Assembly: GCA_947259045.1 (NCBI GenBank) | Contig: CAMYKZ010000005.1 | Span: forward strand, 32,316 to 96,315 | Direction: 5' to 3' | Length of the DNA: 64,000 nt | Origin: an uncultured Afifella sp. | GTDB lineage: Bacteria; Pseudomonadota; Alphaproteobacteria; Rhizobiales; Afifellaceae | Shown here: positions 7,301 to 15,010 of the stretch, in pieces | Position numbering within the stretch: the stretch's first letter is position 1 | Layout of the letters: every line of letters begins with the position of its first letter | The notes under the pieces: model-generated | Told to the model about the DNA's origin: nothing | The model's database searches: none | The model's input: only the letters and a program-made list of their open reading frames with translations | Program-made: the position numbers and the translations under genes

Positions 7301-9995
7301 GAACGCGACCATGGAAGCAATCGTCGGCCGCATGGCCCACCTGGAAGCCGGGGGTGCAGCTTCGGTTGCAGAACCCGCTTACGAGGAAACAGCCTACGCG
7401 GAACCGGCTTACGAGGAACCGGCCTACGAGGAAGCTGCCCACGAGGAACATGCCTACGAGGAAACCGTTCCCGACGAAGCTGTCCCCGACGAAGATGTTG
7501 CCTACGAAGCACCGGCGGCATCTGAACAGGCTGCCGTTACCGAAGAGTCGGACGAACACGGTTACCAGGATCCGCAAGTCGCCGAGCCGGAAGACGAGTT
7601 CGAGATCCCGGAAATTTCAATCGGGGCTTATCGCGAGGCGGAAGAGCCGGCGGAATCTTATCAGGAACCTGCCGGAGAAGCTTCCGATACCGAAATGCCG
7701 GCTGACGACGAGACGGCAGCTGTTTTTGAAACAGCCGATTCCGGTTTTGAAAATCCGCAAACGGACCATGATACGCCTGAGTCGGCCTTTGACACAGCGG
7801 CCGCCGGTCATGACGCAGACTATGACGCGCCCGGAGCCGGCTACGACACGCCTGAAGCCGCCCATGAGGCAGTTGACGAAGGCGATCAGGATCCGGCGCC
7901 GGAATACGATTCCGCCGTTCCGGAAAGTAGCGCGGAATTCGGGCAGGCTGCGGCTGAAAACGTTGCGCTTGATGCCGCCGAACTGGTGGCAGAACCGGCT
8001 TTCGACACTGCGCTGCCAGAAACTGCGCTGCCAGAAGATGTGGCGTCTGAATCGGCAGACCAGGGGCCGGATGAGGGTGAAGCCGACGCCGCTGCCGATC
8101 TGCCGCCAAATCTTGATGCCGGAACGCAGTCCATCCTGGGCCGGCTGACATCAAGCCAGATTCTCAAACGCGCGACCGGCGGCCGCGCCGACTCCTTTAC
8201 GCCCGAGGCGGACGATCAGCCGGACCAATCGGGTCAGCCGGAAACATTACTGGAACCTGGAACCGACTCGCCGATGGACTCCGCGCTCCAGAATGCACCG
8301 AGTTCGGACACGGCGCTGATGTCGGGCGAAAGCGAAGCGCCGGAAAGCCGGACCCGTCAGGGCGCCGGGCTTGGTGATCTTGCAGCCGCGTCCGGTCTCG
8401 GTTTTGACGGCGAAAAGGACGATCAGGGCAACCAGTTCCTGTCTGCCGCCCGCAGAGCCGCGCGGGCCGCGGTAATGGAAGGAGCCGGTTCCGATGCGCC
8501 TGCGCCCGATGGCGCCAAACCGGCAGTCAGGAAAAAACAGGGACGGTCGCGTGTCACGCTCATCCTGCTGGTTGCACTCATCGCGGCGGCCGCATTCGCC
8601 GGCTATAAATACTGGCGTGGAGAGCTGCAGCTCGACGGATTGAGCATTGGCGGTTTCACGCTGACGGGTGTGCAGGCTGACGATGCAATGCCGGTTGTCG
8701 GTACAATTGCGCCAGATGTGCAGATGACCGCCGATGCATCGGATCTCGCTGATATTATGGCGGCGCCGACGATGGCGGAAGCGGGCGATGTCGAACTGCA
8801 ATCCAATTCGGCCGACGCTTCGATCGCATTCGGCGCGCCGGAAAGTGCTGCTTCAGAACCGATCAAGTCAGCCGACATGATTTCTTCGGTGATCGCGCAA
8901 GGACTGGCAAACATGCCGTCTCCGCCACAGGTGATCGCCGATAGTTCAGCGGCAGAAGAACAAACGGTTGCAATCCAGCCGATTGCGCCACAGAGCGTCG
9001 GTAACACGGCGTCGGTTCCGGAAACCGTTGCGGCGACAAAAGCCGATCTGACGGAACGGACCGAAAACCTGGTTGCAGCGGCCCTGGCCGGCGCCAAGAC
9101 GCGCTCTGCGGCGCTGCCGAAGCCGGGCAGGGTAAGAAGCTACGTCCTGCCGGTATCGATCGGCTCCGCCGGCCTGCGTCAGGCGGCGCTGGCGGACATT
9201 CCGCAGGCACAGTTCGAAATTGCATCACGTTTTGCAGACGGCAGCGGAGTGAATTCCGATCTGGGAACGGCTGCCGTGTGGTACGAGAAGGCCGCCCGCG
9301 GCGGGCTTGCGCCAGCCCAGTTCCGGCTTGGTTCGTTGTATGAAAAAGGCAAGGGTGTCCCATTGGACCGCGTCCGGGCGGCTGAACTGTATGAGACCGC
9401 TGCAGCGACCGGAAACGCCAAGGCGATGCACAATCTTGCCGTTCTCTATGCCGAAGGCGGCACGGGTGATCCCGATCTTGTCAAGGCTGCAAGATGGTTT
9501 CGCAAAGCTGCGGAGCACGGCGTCCGCGACAGCCAGTTCAATGTCGGCATTCTGTATGCCCGCGGTCTTGGCGTACCCAAGGATTTGCCGGAAGCTTATA
9601 AATGGTTCGCAATCGCGGCGAAATCAGGCGACAGGCAGGCCGCCAAACGGCGCGATACGATTGCCGCGTCCATGACCAATGACGAATTGGCGAAAGCCCT
9701 GTCGGTTGCGAATATCTTCCAGCCGATCCCGCTGCAGCCGCAAGCCAATATCGTGATTGAGCCCAGAGGCGGCTGGGCTGCGGCGGCGGCCCAGGTCAGC
9801 CCGTCGGGCAGGGCGCTGGTCAGCAATATCCAGTCGATGCTGGCCGAGCGCGGTTTTGAGCCGGGCCCGGCGGATGGCATGATGGGCCGCAGGACCGCCG
9901 GCGCCATTGAAGCCTTCCAGATGGAAGTCGGCCTGCCGGTGACAGGCAACCCGGACCTGGCTGTCCTCTCAGCGCTGAAAACAGCACCACGATAA
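4353..9995 (+). CDS. PodJ-like polar localisation protein: coiled-coil repeats, one membrane span, SEL1 repeats, peptidoglycan-binding domain
   Basis: A 1,880-residue protein. The ATG at 4353 is chosen because AGGAG lies 5 bases upstream; an in-frame TTG at 4335 has no such site. Residues ~80-900 are predicted coiled coil with about sixteen degenerate repeats of roughly 30 residues of the form DLxPLxxRLxAIDxRL. Residues ~1000-1350 are acidic and low-complexity, including short YEE repeats. A membrane helix lies at about 1400-1420 (VTLILLVALIAAAAF), preceded by a basic RKKQGR segment. SEL1-type repeats follow at ~1608-1770, and a C-terminal peptidoglycan-binding fold at ~1815-1880. This cytoplasmic-coil, single-span, periplasmic SEL1/PG-binding order is that of PodJ-type polarity factors. 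Its exact partners are unknown. Confidence 0.85.
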   Translation: MAARTSWNPRTDRAPEYLDDDAYAYDPAYDDDLLNQGFDEYGRLTRRRPARGYDDAHELRPDPRGRDDLRRAVDSLARQVEAATRQSGRPRLPAPPADRVSPRAQNVTLEALDRLEARLEALNENAQGRAAPNPDERAKVEATMERHFAALDQRIAALHDLARGKNVDVIRDDLVTLGDRIDGLATSGNSVSGSIDQLHEQLGELRHRLESDGWTGANALTSMQDRLDLITDKLSQLELTPSALSAVERGYSHILERVSRIEQLAGQNVVADDLWDRLDTFRDEIVATQSNDGLSSLESRISGLADNIETLATQRGHDPAIDRLEMKLADMARTIGIIRDRRDLQSGSIEARLADITARIDKVGQDRGRIDFTPVERQIASLAGRIDRIGEQKPDVDLTGLERQFAELGGRIEEMLSRPEPVADDRPAFDSIENRLSEMQSRLEDVFAASDRPQIADPSEALTNVDKRLGELHARLDDLTLSSVSDQADLTPIATRLNTIDDRLNSMADDSPPSGLSVDIAILSDKLNLIDQRMRETEPSNPDLPILLDRLGAIERNIETAGNKSADLDLGPLADQLNALDKHLRERQPAAEVDLQPVSGRLESIEARLEDLMASAPADTRSLTDRLEAIDRRFDEMPKGAPDLSPLNEQLVAIDRQLRGLTVTGSGAALDWSPITERLDSMDRRLADNQPGEMPDLAGLQESLAAIDERLDGLAGGSHSFAAADMPLPDMSVVTDRLQAIEERISGLAAGSSETTDISPVTDRLHAIEKRLADMPLGGAHGGSENDRLVPLLETFEAALRKISTHDDISALTEKVTGLHTVLDGAGDSSALDEMADLRNDITYLRRELRSMPMMAESEDGAGLGTILADIKDRLDRLPEDQPVTFRDLEDQIGRVVRTIETGDADGGALAQMQASLAVIESRLESGNPMAMQQALADLPEDQAGEGAAAIVAVAASIESSISELRQATAASDEDTRHALDSLNATMEAIVGRMAHLEAGGAASVAEPAYEETAYAEPAYEEPAYEEAAHEEHAYEETVPDEAVPDEDVAYEAPAASEQAAVTEESDEHGYQDPQVAEPEDEFEIPEISIGAYREAEEPAESYQEPAGEASDTEMPADDETAAVFETADSGFENPQTDHDTPESAFDTAAAGHDADYDAPGAGYDTPEAAHEAVDEGDQDPAPEYDSAVPESSAEFGQAAAENVALDAAELVAEPAFDTALPETALPEDVASESADQGPDEGEADAAADLPPNLDAGTQSILGRLTSSQILKRATGGRADSFTPEADDQPDQSGQPETLLEPGTDSPMDSALQNAPSSDTALMSGESEAPESRTRQGAGLGDLAAASGLGFDGEKDDQGNQFLSAARRAARAAVMEGAGSDAPAPDGAKPAVRKKQGRSRVTLILLVALIAAAAFAGYKYWRGELQLDGLSIGGFTLTGVQADDAMPVVGTIAPDVQMTADASDLADIMAAPTMAEAGDVELQSNSADASIAFGAPESAASEPIKSADMISSVIAQGLANMPSPPQVIADSSAAEEQTVAIQPIAPQSVGNTASVPETVAATKADLTERTENLVAAALAGAKTRSAALPKPGRVRSYVLPVSIGSAGLRQAALADIPQAQFEIASRFADGSGVNSDLGTAAVWYEKAARGGLAPAQFRLGSLYEKGKGVPLDRVRAAELYETAAATGNAKAMHNLAVLYAEGGTGDPDLVKAARWFRKAAEHGVRDSQFNVGILYARGLGVPKDLPEAYKWFAIAAKSGDRQAAKRRDTIAASMTNDELAKALSVANIFQPIPLQPQANIVIEPRGGWAAAAAQVSPSGRALVSNIQSMLAERGFEPGPADGMMGRRTAGAIEAFQMEVGLPVTGNPDLAVLSALKTAPR
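7374..7508 (+). repeat. 15-base tandem coding repeat (PAYEE-type pentapeptides) inside the PodJ-like gene
   Basis: Nine consecutive 15-base units encode pentapeptides such as PAYEE, TAYAE, AAHEE, HAYEE, TVPDE and AVPDE (residues about 1008-1052). They lie in the acidic linker between the coiled-coil and membrane segments and have the appearance of repeat expansion by slippage. Confidence 0.85.
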
Positions 9996-10067
9996 GTCTT
10001 GGCTGTCGATCGGCCGCCCGATCGGCAATGTCTGGCACGAGCGGCAATTGCAGAGCGCTGAGCCGGA

Positions 10068-10817
10068 CTAATCCGGACGGAGCGCTGCCGGTGCGATGGC
10101 AAACAGGCGCTCGCTGGCCATCATGAAGGCGCGGACCGGCTTGCCGAACAGATCTGCAAATGCCGGGTCAAGCACATTGAGCCCGCCGGTCAGGGCGCCG
10201 AAGGCCGGCATGATCAGCCGCCGCCCGTCTGTCACGAAAGCCCGGCGGCGCACCGAGCGTCCACGCTGCCTGATCCTGGCGGAGGGATGCAGATGACCGG
10301 CCACTTCGCCTTCGCCCGGCGCTTCGATATCGGGTTCGTGGCAAAACGACAGTCCACAGACCTGCACGGCATCGGCGCTGTCGCCGCCGAGGCATTTTGG
10401 TGTTTCCGGATCATGATTGCCGCTCACCCAGATCCAGTCGCGTCCGTGTTGCATCTGGTGGATCGACGCGCGTGCGCCGGGGGTGAGCCGGTCGCTGGCG
10501 TTAAGGTCATGGAAACTGTCGCCGAGGCAGATCACGCAGGCCGGATTTCGCCGTGTAATCAGCAAACTGAGCGCCGCCAATGTCGCGTCCGTATCGTAGG
10601 GCGGCAAAAAGATCTGCCGGCGCGCATAAGATGATCCCTTCTCAAGATGCAGGTCGGCGACGATCAGCATACGCTGCGACGCGATCCACACAGCCCCGGC
10701 AGGATCAAGCGAAACCGCGCTGCCGGCCAGCATGATCGGCGTTTCAGCCACCGCCTGCGCTCCGGCTTCCGGCCCCGGTTCCCGGTCTGTTTTTCGCATC
10801 GGCGTCTGTCTCGTCAT
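10068..10817 (-). CDS. pdeM: Ligase-associated DNA damage response metallophosphoesterase PdeM
   Basis: A 249-residue calcineurin-like phosphoesterase. Metal-binding motifs are visible in order: DLHLEKG, GDSFHD, SGNHDPET and GHLHPSA. The family is one of four proteins of a bacterial repair cluster with a helicase, an MBL exonuclease and an ATP-dependent ligase, and acts on phosphodiesters. The first 74 bases overlap the 3' end of the helicase gene, so the two are probably translationally coupled. Downstream it converges with the PodJ-like gene. The N-terminal ~25 residues are low in conservation, and an internal ATG (residue 7) could be the start. Confidence 0.9.
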   Translation of the reverse strand: MTRQTPMRKTDREPGPEAGAQAVAETPIMLAGSAVSLDPAGAVWIASQRMLIVADLHLEKGSSYARRQIFLPPYDTDATLAALSLLITRRNPACVICLGDSFHDLNASDRLTPGARASIHQMQHGRDWIWVSGNHDPETPKCLGGDSADAVQVCGLSFCHEPDIEAPGEGEVAGHLHPSARIRQRGRSVRRRAFVTDGRRLIMPAFGALTGGLNVLDPAFADLFGKPVRAFMMASERLFAIAPAALRPD

Positions 10818-13356
10818 CGTTCGGTCCCGCGGCCGGATCAGCGAACATCTCGCCGGCCGCTTCGGCGATCAGATCGTCCTGCGCTTCGCCGAAAACCGGC
10901 TCCCGGCCGATCTCCAGCATCAGGGGAACCGCAAGCGGCGAAACGCGTGTCAGCCTTTGATGCCTGATTCGGCCCCTGATGCGTGAGAGCATTTCTCCAA
11001 GCCGGCTGATATCCAGCAATCCGCTCGCCGCATCGGCCCGCGTCGCCCGCAACAGGATATGGTCCGGTTCGTGGCTGCGCAGCACGTCGTAGATCAGATC
11101 GGTGGAAATCGTTACCTGGCGGCCTGTCTTTTCCTTGCCCGGGTGCCGCCGTTCAATCAGCCCGGAGATCACCGCGCAATTTCTGAATGTGCGCTTCAAC
11201 AGATAGGATTCATCCAGCCAGGCCTCCAGATCGTCGCCGAGCATGTCTTCTTCGAACAAATCGTCGATCGACGGTTTGCCGGCTTCAAACAGTGCGCCCA
11301 TGTCGCGCAGGCCCCAGATTGCCAGTGCGTAATCGCTGGCGACAAAACCAAGCGGCCGCGCCCGCGCCCGTTCCAGCCGCCGGGTCAAAAGCATGCCGAG
11401 CGTCTGGTGCGCCAGCCTGCCCTCGAAGGGGTAGGCCACCAGATAGTTCTTGTCGCTGCGCGGAAAGGTTTCCACCAGCAGCTGGTCGCGGGCGGGCAGC
11501 ACCGACTTGTCGGCCTGCATGCGCAGCCAGTCAGCCACCTGATCGGGAAGCTGCGACCAGCTTGCCGGGTCGGCCAGCATGCCGCGCACCACGTCGGCCA
11601 GATAGGTCGACAACGGAAACTTTCCGCCGGCATAGGAGGGGATCTGCACGTCTTCGTTTTCGGCATTGCTGACAAAGGCTTCATTGTCGCGAATGCCTTC
11701 AAAGCGCAATGTCCGGCCGGCAAAGCGGAACGTATCGCCCTGGACCAGCTGTTCCAGGAACTGTTCCTCGATCTGCCCCAGCACCCGGCCGCCGCGCCTT
11801 GGCCCGCCGCCCTTGCGGCCGAGCCGGACATTGAGCGACGGCGCTTCGACGATGGTGCCGACGTTGAGCCGGTATTGCTGGGCAAGGCGCGGATGGGTCA
11901 GCGCGAACAGCCCGTCCGTGCGCCGCCGGATGCGGGCATAACGCTCGTAAGTCTTCAGCGCATAACCGCCGGTGGCGACAAAATCGACCGCCTGTTCGAA
12001 CCGTTCCCAGGGGAGTTCCCGGTAGGGCAGAGCGGAGGTGATCTCATCGAACAATTGAACCGCATCGAATGGTGCGGCCACGGCCATGCCGAGAATATGC
12101 TGGCACAGAACGTCGAGACCGCCGGGCCGGATCGGCGGGGTATCCTGGGCGCCGAGATAATTGGCGTTCAGCGCCGCCTGGCATTCCAGCACCTCGAAGC
12201 GGTTGGAGGGCACCAGCAGGCCGAGCGAGGGCTCGTCCATGCGGTGGTTGGAGCGGCCGATGCGCTGGGCCAGCCGGCTGGCGCCCTTGGGCGCGCCGAC
12301 ATGGATGACCTGATCCACGTCGCCCCAGTCGATTCCCAGATCCAGCGTCGATGTCGCCACCACGGCGCGCAGCTTGCCGGCCGCCATGGCGGTCTCCACC
12401 TTGCGCCGCTGACCGCGGTCGAGCGAGCCGTGATGCAACGCGATCGGCAAATTGTCCTCGTTGATCCGCCACAGTTCGGAAAACGTCATCTCCGCCTGCC
12501 ACCGCGTATTGACGAAGATCAGCGTCATGCGGTGGGCCTTGATGCGCTGATAGACATCCGGGAAGGCGTAGCGCGCGGTGTGGCCCGACCAGGGCAGGCG
12601 GGATTCACTCTGCAGGATTTCCAGTTTCGGCTTGGCGCCCTCGGCAATCTGGATGAAGCGGCTGAATATCCGCTTTTTGGCCGGGCTTTGCGGCACCAGC
12701 CAAGCCCGCAGATCGTCCGGTTCGGCAACGGTTGCTGACAGGCCGATGGTCTGCAGATCCGGCGCGAGCCGTCGCAGCCGCGCCAGGCCAAGCGCCAGCA
12801 GATCGCCGCGTTTCGACGTCACCAGCGAATGCAGCTCGTCGAAAATGATGAATTTCAGGCCCTTGAAATACCGCTCGGCGCCCTTTGCGGCAATCAGCAG
12901 CGCAATCTGTTCCGGCGTCGTCAGCAGCATATCAGGCGGATTGAGTTTCTGCCTTTGCCGCTTGTGCGCCGGCGTATCGCCGGTGCGGGTCTCCAGCGTG
13001 ATCGGCAGATCCATTTCGCCGACCGGCATTTCCAGGTTGCGGGCAATATCGACGGCCAGCGCCTTCAGCGGCGAAACATAAAGCGTGTGCGGGCCGAAGA
13101 TCGGCTGCCCGGGTTTCGCCGGCCCGCGCTCCGCCAGGGCAATCAGGCTGGGCAGAAATCCGGCCAGGGTCTTGCCCGCCCCTGTCGGCGCGACCAGCAG
13201 CGTCGACGATCCGTCACGCAGGGATGCCAGCAGTTCAAGCTGATGCGGCCTTGGCGACCAGCCGCGCCCGGCAAACCAGGTTCTGAACCGGTCCGGCAGC
13301 AGATCGGCGGAAATCCGACCCTGGTCTGCAGCAACATCTGGAGCGGGGATTGTCAT
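10744..13356 (-). CDS. Ligase-associated DNA damage response DEXH-box helicase (Lhr-Core type)
   Basis: An 870-residue superfamily 2 helicase. Walker A is VAPTGAGKT (about 55-63), Walker B is FDELHSL, motif III is LSATV, and the C-terminal RecA domain carries HRGQRRKVE-type and QRIGRSNHR motifs. A long C-terminal region follows, as in Lhr-Core proteins, which translocate 3'-5' on DNA and unwind RNA:DNA hybrids. An ATG at 13443 would add 29 residues but would leave only 30 bases before the divergent gene at 13474. The start at 13356 leaves 117 bases for divergent promoters and begins just before the conserved fold. Neither start has a strong ribosome site. Confidence 0.93.
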   Translation of the reverse strand: MTIPAPDVAADQGRISADLLPDRFRTWFAGRGWSPRPHQLELLASLRDGSSTLLVAPTGAGKTLAGFLPSLIALAERGPAKPGQPIFGPHTLYVSPLKALAVDIARNLEMPVGEMDLPITLETRTGDTPAHKRQRQKLNPPDMLLTTPEQIALLIAAKGAERYFKGLKFIIFDELHSLVTSKRGDLLALGLARLRRLAPDLQTIGLSATVAEPDDLRAWLVPQSPAKKRIFSRFIQIAEGAKPKLEILQSESRLPWSGHTARYAFPDVYQRIKAHRMTLIFVNTRWQAEMTFSELWRINEDNLPIALHHGSLDRGQRRKVETAMAAGKLRAVVATSTLDLGIDWGDVDQVIHVGAPKGASRLAQRIGRSNHRMDEPSLGLLVPSNRFEVLECQAALNANYLGAQDTPPIRPGGLDVLCQHILGMAVAAPFDAVQLFDEITSALPYRELPWERFEQAVDFVATGGYALKTYERYARIRRRTDGLFALTHPRLAQQYRLNVGTIVEAPSLNVRLGRKGGGPRRGGRVLGQIEEQFLEQLVQGDTFRFAGRTLRFEGIRDNEAFVSNAENEDVQIPSYAGGKFPLSTYLADVVRGMLADPASWSQLPDQVADWLRMQADKSVLPARDQLLVETFPRSDKNYLVAYPFEGRLAHQTLGMLLTRRLERARARPLGFVASDYALAIWGLRDMGALFEAGKPSIDDLFEEDMLGDDLEAWLDESYLLKRTFRNCAVISGLIERRHPGKEKTGRQVTISTDLIYDVLRSHEPDHILLRATRADAASGLLDISRLGEMLSRIRGRIRHQRLTRVSPLAVPLMLEIGREPVFGEAQDDLIAEAAGEMFADPAAGPNDDETDADAKNRPGTGAGSRSAGGG

Positions 13357-13473
13357 CACGGCAATCTTAGCGGCGGCAGGGCCGGTGTCGAGGGACAAAC
13401 GCAAGCGGGGACTTGCGGCACCCGCGAAAGCCGTTTTAGTCATGGGTTCAGAAGTGAATCGGCGGGTCCCGCG

Positions 13474-13992
13474 ATGGCGAAGTCAAAAAATTCGAAGTCG
13501 GCGAAGAAAAAGGCAAAAGCCCGGGCGGCCGCAGATTATCTGACGGTTGATATCGATCTGGGGGTTCATCGCGCAATCGAGCAGGCGCGGACCAGTTTTG
13601 AAGAGAGCCGCAACGATATTCTGCGCCGCCTGCTGAACGTTGAATGCATGGGCGAATACTTGCCGCAGAACGCCAATGAAGATTCCCGCGCCAAGGGCGG
13701 CGGCGCAATTGACGGCGGCTGGTCGAAAATCGACCGGTTCGGCCGTTCGATCTTTCTGCCTGACGGAACGCGGCTTCGCGCCGCTTATGCCGGCCGGGCG
13801 GTCGAAGGCCGGATTGTCGCCGGCATGTGGGTCGTTGCCGGCCAGGCCTATAATTCGCCGTCATCGGCACTGAACGCCAATGTCCGCACCCGCGACGGCA
13901 ACAACGTCAACCTGAACGGCTGGCGCCATTGGGAAGTCTGTCCGCCAGGCCGAGAGACCTGGGTCCGGCTCAACCGGTTCGAGCCGGAATAG
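13474..13992 (+). CDS. Small basic protein with ribbon-helix-helix-like N-terminus and RAMA/DUF4357-like C-terminus
   Basis: 172 residues. The start ATG at 13474 opens a lysine-rich tail (MAKSKNSKSAKKKAKARAAA), then a segment resembling a ribbon-helix-helix unit (VDIDLGVHRAIEQA ... NDILRRLLN). The C-terminal ~90 residues (GRSIFLPDGTRLRAAY, VVAGQAYNSPSSALNA, NLNGWRHWE) resemble the RAMA domain found with restriction and DNA-modification enzymes. Both domain calls are by eye. The stop is 7 bases before the exonuclease start on the same strand, so it heads the exonuclease-transglycosylase-ligase operon. A DNA-binding or modified-base-recognition role in repair is an inference. Confidence 0.75.
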   Translation: MAKSKNSKSAKKKAKARAAADYLTVDIDLGVHRAIEQARTSFEESRNDILRRLLNVECMGEYLPQNANEDSRAKGGGAIDGGWSKIDRFGRSIFLPDGTRLRAAYAGRAVEGRIVAGMWVVAGQAYNSPSSALNANVRTRDGNNVNLNGWRHWEVCPPGRETWVRLNRFEPE

Positions 13993-13999
13993 GCCGGCC

Positions 14000-15010
14000 A
14001 TGCGCGCTTCCGATCTTCTGCGCCCGACCCCTGCGGGGCTTTATTGTCCGCCGGGCGACTTTTATATCGACCCGGTCCGGCAGGTAGACCGCGCTCTGAT
14101 TACCCATGGCCACGCCGATCATGCCCGCGCCGGGCACGCATTCGTGCTGGCGACAGCGGAAACCCTGAAGATCATGGCGGTGCGCTACGGCGAGAATTTC
14201 GCCGGATCGAGCGAGATCGCCGAACCGGGAACAGTGACCCGGATCAACGGCATAGACGTTTCGTTTCACCCAGCCGGTCATGTGCTCGGGTCGGCTCAGA
14301 TCGCAGTCGAACAGAACGGGCTGCGCATCGTCGCCTCCGGCGATTACAAGCGTCGGGCCGATCCGACCTGCGCACCGTTTGAACCGATCGCCTGCAACGT
14401 CTTCATCACGGAGGCGACATTCGCGCTGCCCGTTTTCCGCCATCCCGACGATGGCGGCGAAATAGCCAGATTGCTGACGTCCGTGCGGCAGTTTCCCGAG
14501 CGCGCCCATCTGGTCGGCGCTTATGCTCTTGGCAAGGCCCAGCGCATCATCGCGCTGCTGCGTCGGGCCGGATACGATCAGACGATCTATATCCACGGCG
14601 CGCTGCAGAAGCTCTGCGATCTTTACCGCGAACTGGGCGTTGATCTCGGCCCGCTTGCGCCGGCCACGGTCGACACCGGCAAGAAGGGCGATTTCGCCGG
14701 CGCCATCATCGTCTGCCCGCCATCGGCGTTCGCCGATAAATGGTCGCGCCGCTTTCCCGATCCGCTGAACTGTTTCGCGTCCGGCTGGATGCAGGTCCGC
14801 CAGCGCGCCCGCCAGCGCGGCGTCGAACTGCCGCTGATCATTTCAGACCATTGCGACTGGGACGAGATTACCGCTACGATCAGGGAGGTCGGCGCGGAGG
14901 AAGTCTGGGTCACCCACGGCCGCGAGGAAGCGCTGGTTCGCTGGTGCGAACTGAACCAGATCCGCGCAAGGCCGCTGAATATCGTTGGTTATGAGGATGA
15001 AGCGGAATGA
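14000..15010 (+). CDS. Ligase-associated DNA damage response exonuclease (MBL fold)
   Basis: 336 residues of metallo-beta-lactamase/beta-CASP-like fold. The zinc motif THGHADH is at residues 35-41; further ligands are the histidine in HPAGHVLGSAQ, the aspartate in ASGDYK and the histidine in WVTHGRE near the C-terminus. Related proteins are manganese-dependent DNA nucleases encoded with Lhr-Core helicase, PdeM and ATP-dependent ligase. Its stop overlaps the start of the lytic transglycosylase by 4 bases (ATGA), and it follows the RHH/RAMA-like gene by 7 bases. Confidence 0.93.
   Translation: MRASDLLRPTPAGLYCPPGDFYIDPVRQVDRALITHGHADHARAGHAFVLATAETLKIMAVRYGENFAGSSEIAEPGTVTRINGIDVSFHPAGHVLGSAQIAVEQNGLRIVASGDYKRRADPTCAPFEPIACNVFITEATFALPVFRHPDDGGEIARLLTSVRQFPERAHLVGAYALGKAQRIIALLRRAGYDQTIYIHGALQKLCDLYRELGVDLGPLAPATVDTGKKGDFAGAIIVCPPSAFADKWSRRFPDPLNCFASGWMQVRQRARQRGVELPLIISDHCDWDEITATIREVGAEEVWVTHGREEALVRWCELNQIRARPLNIVGYEDEAE

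Noticed and set aside
11059..12738. 559-residue open frame antisense to the Lhr-type helicase
   Set aside because: It is a shadow of the helicase coding strand in high-G+C DNA, has no recognisable domain, and lacks a ribosome site. Helicase motifs on the other strand are clear.
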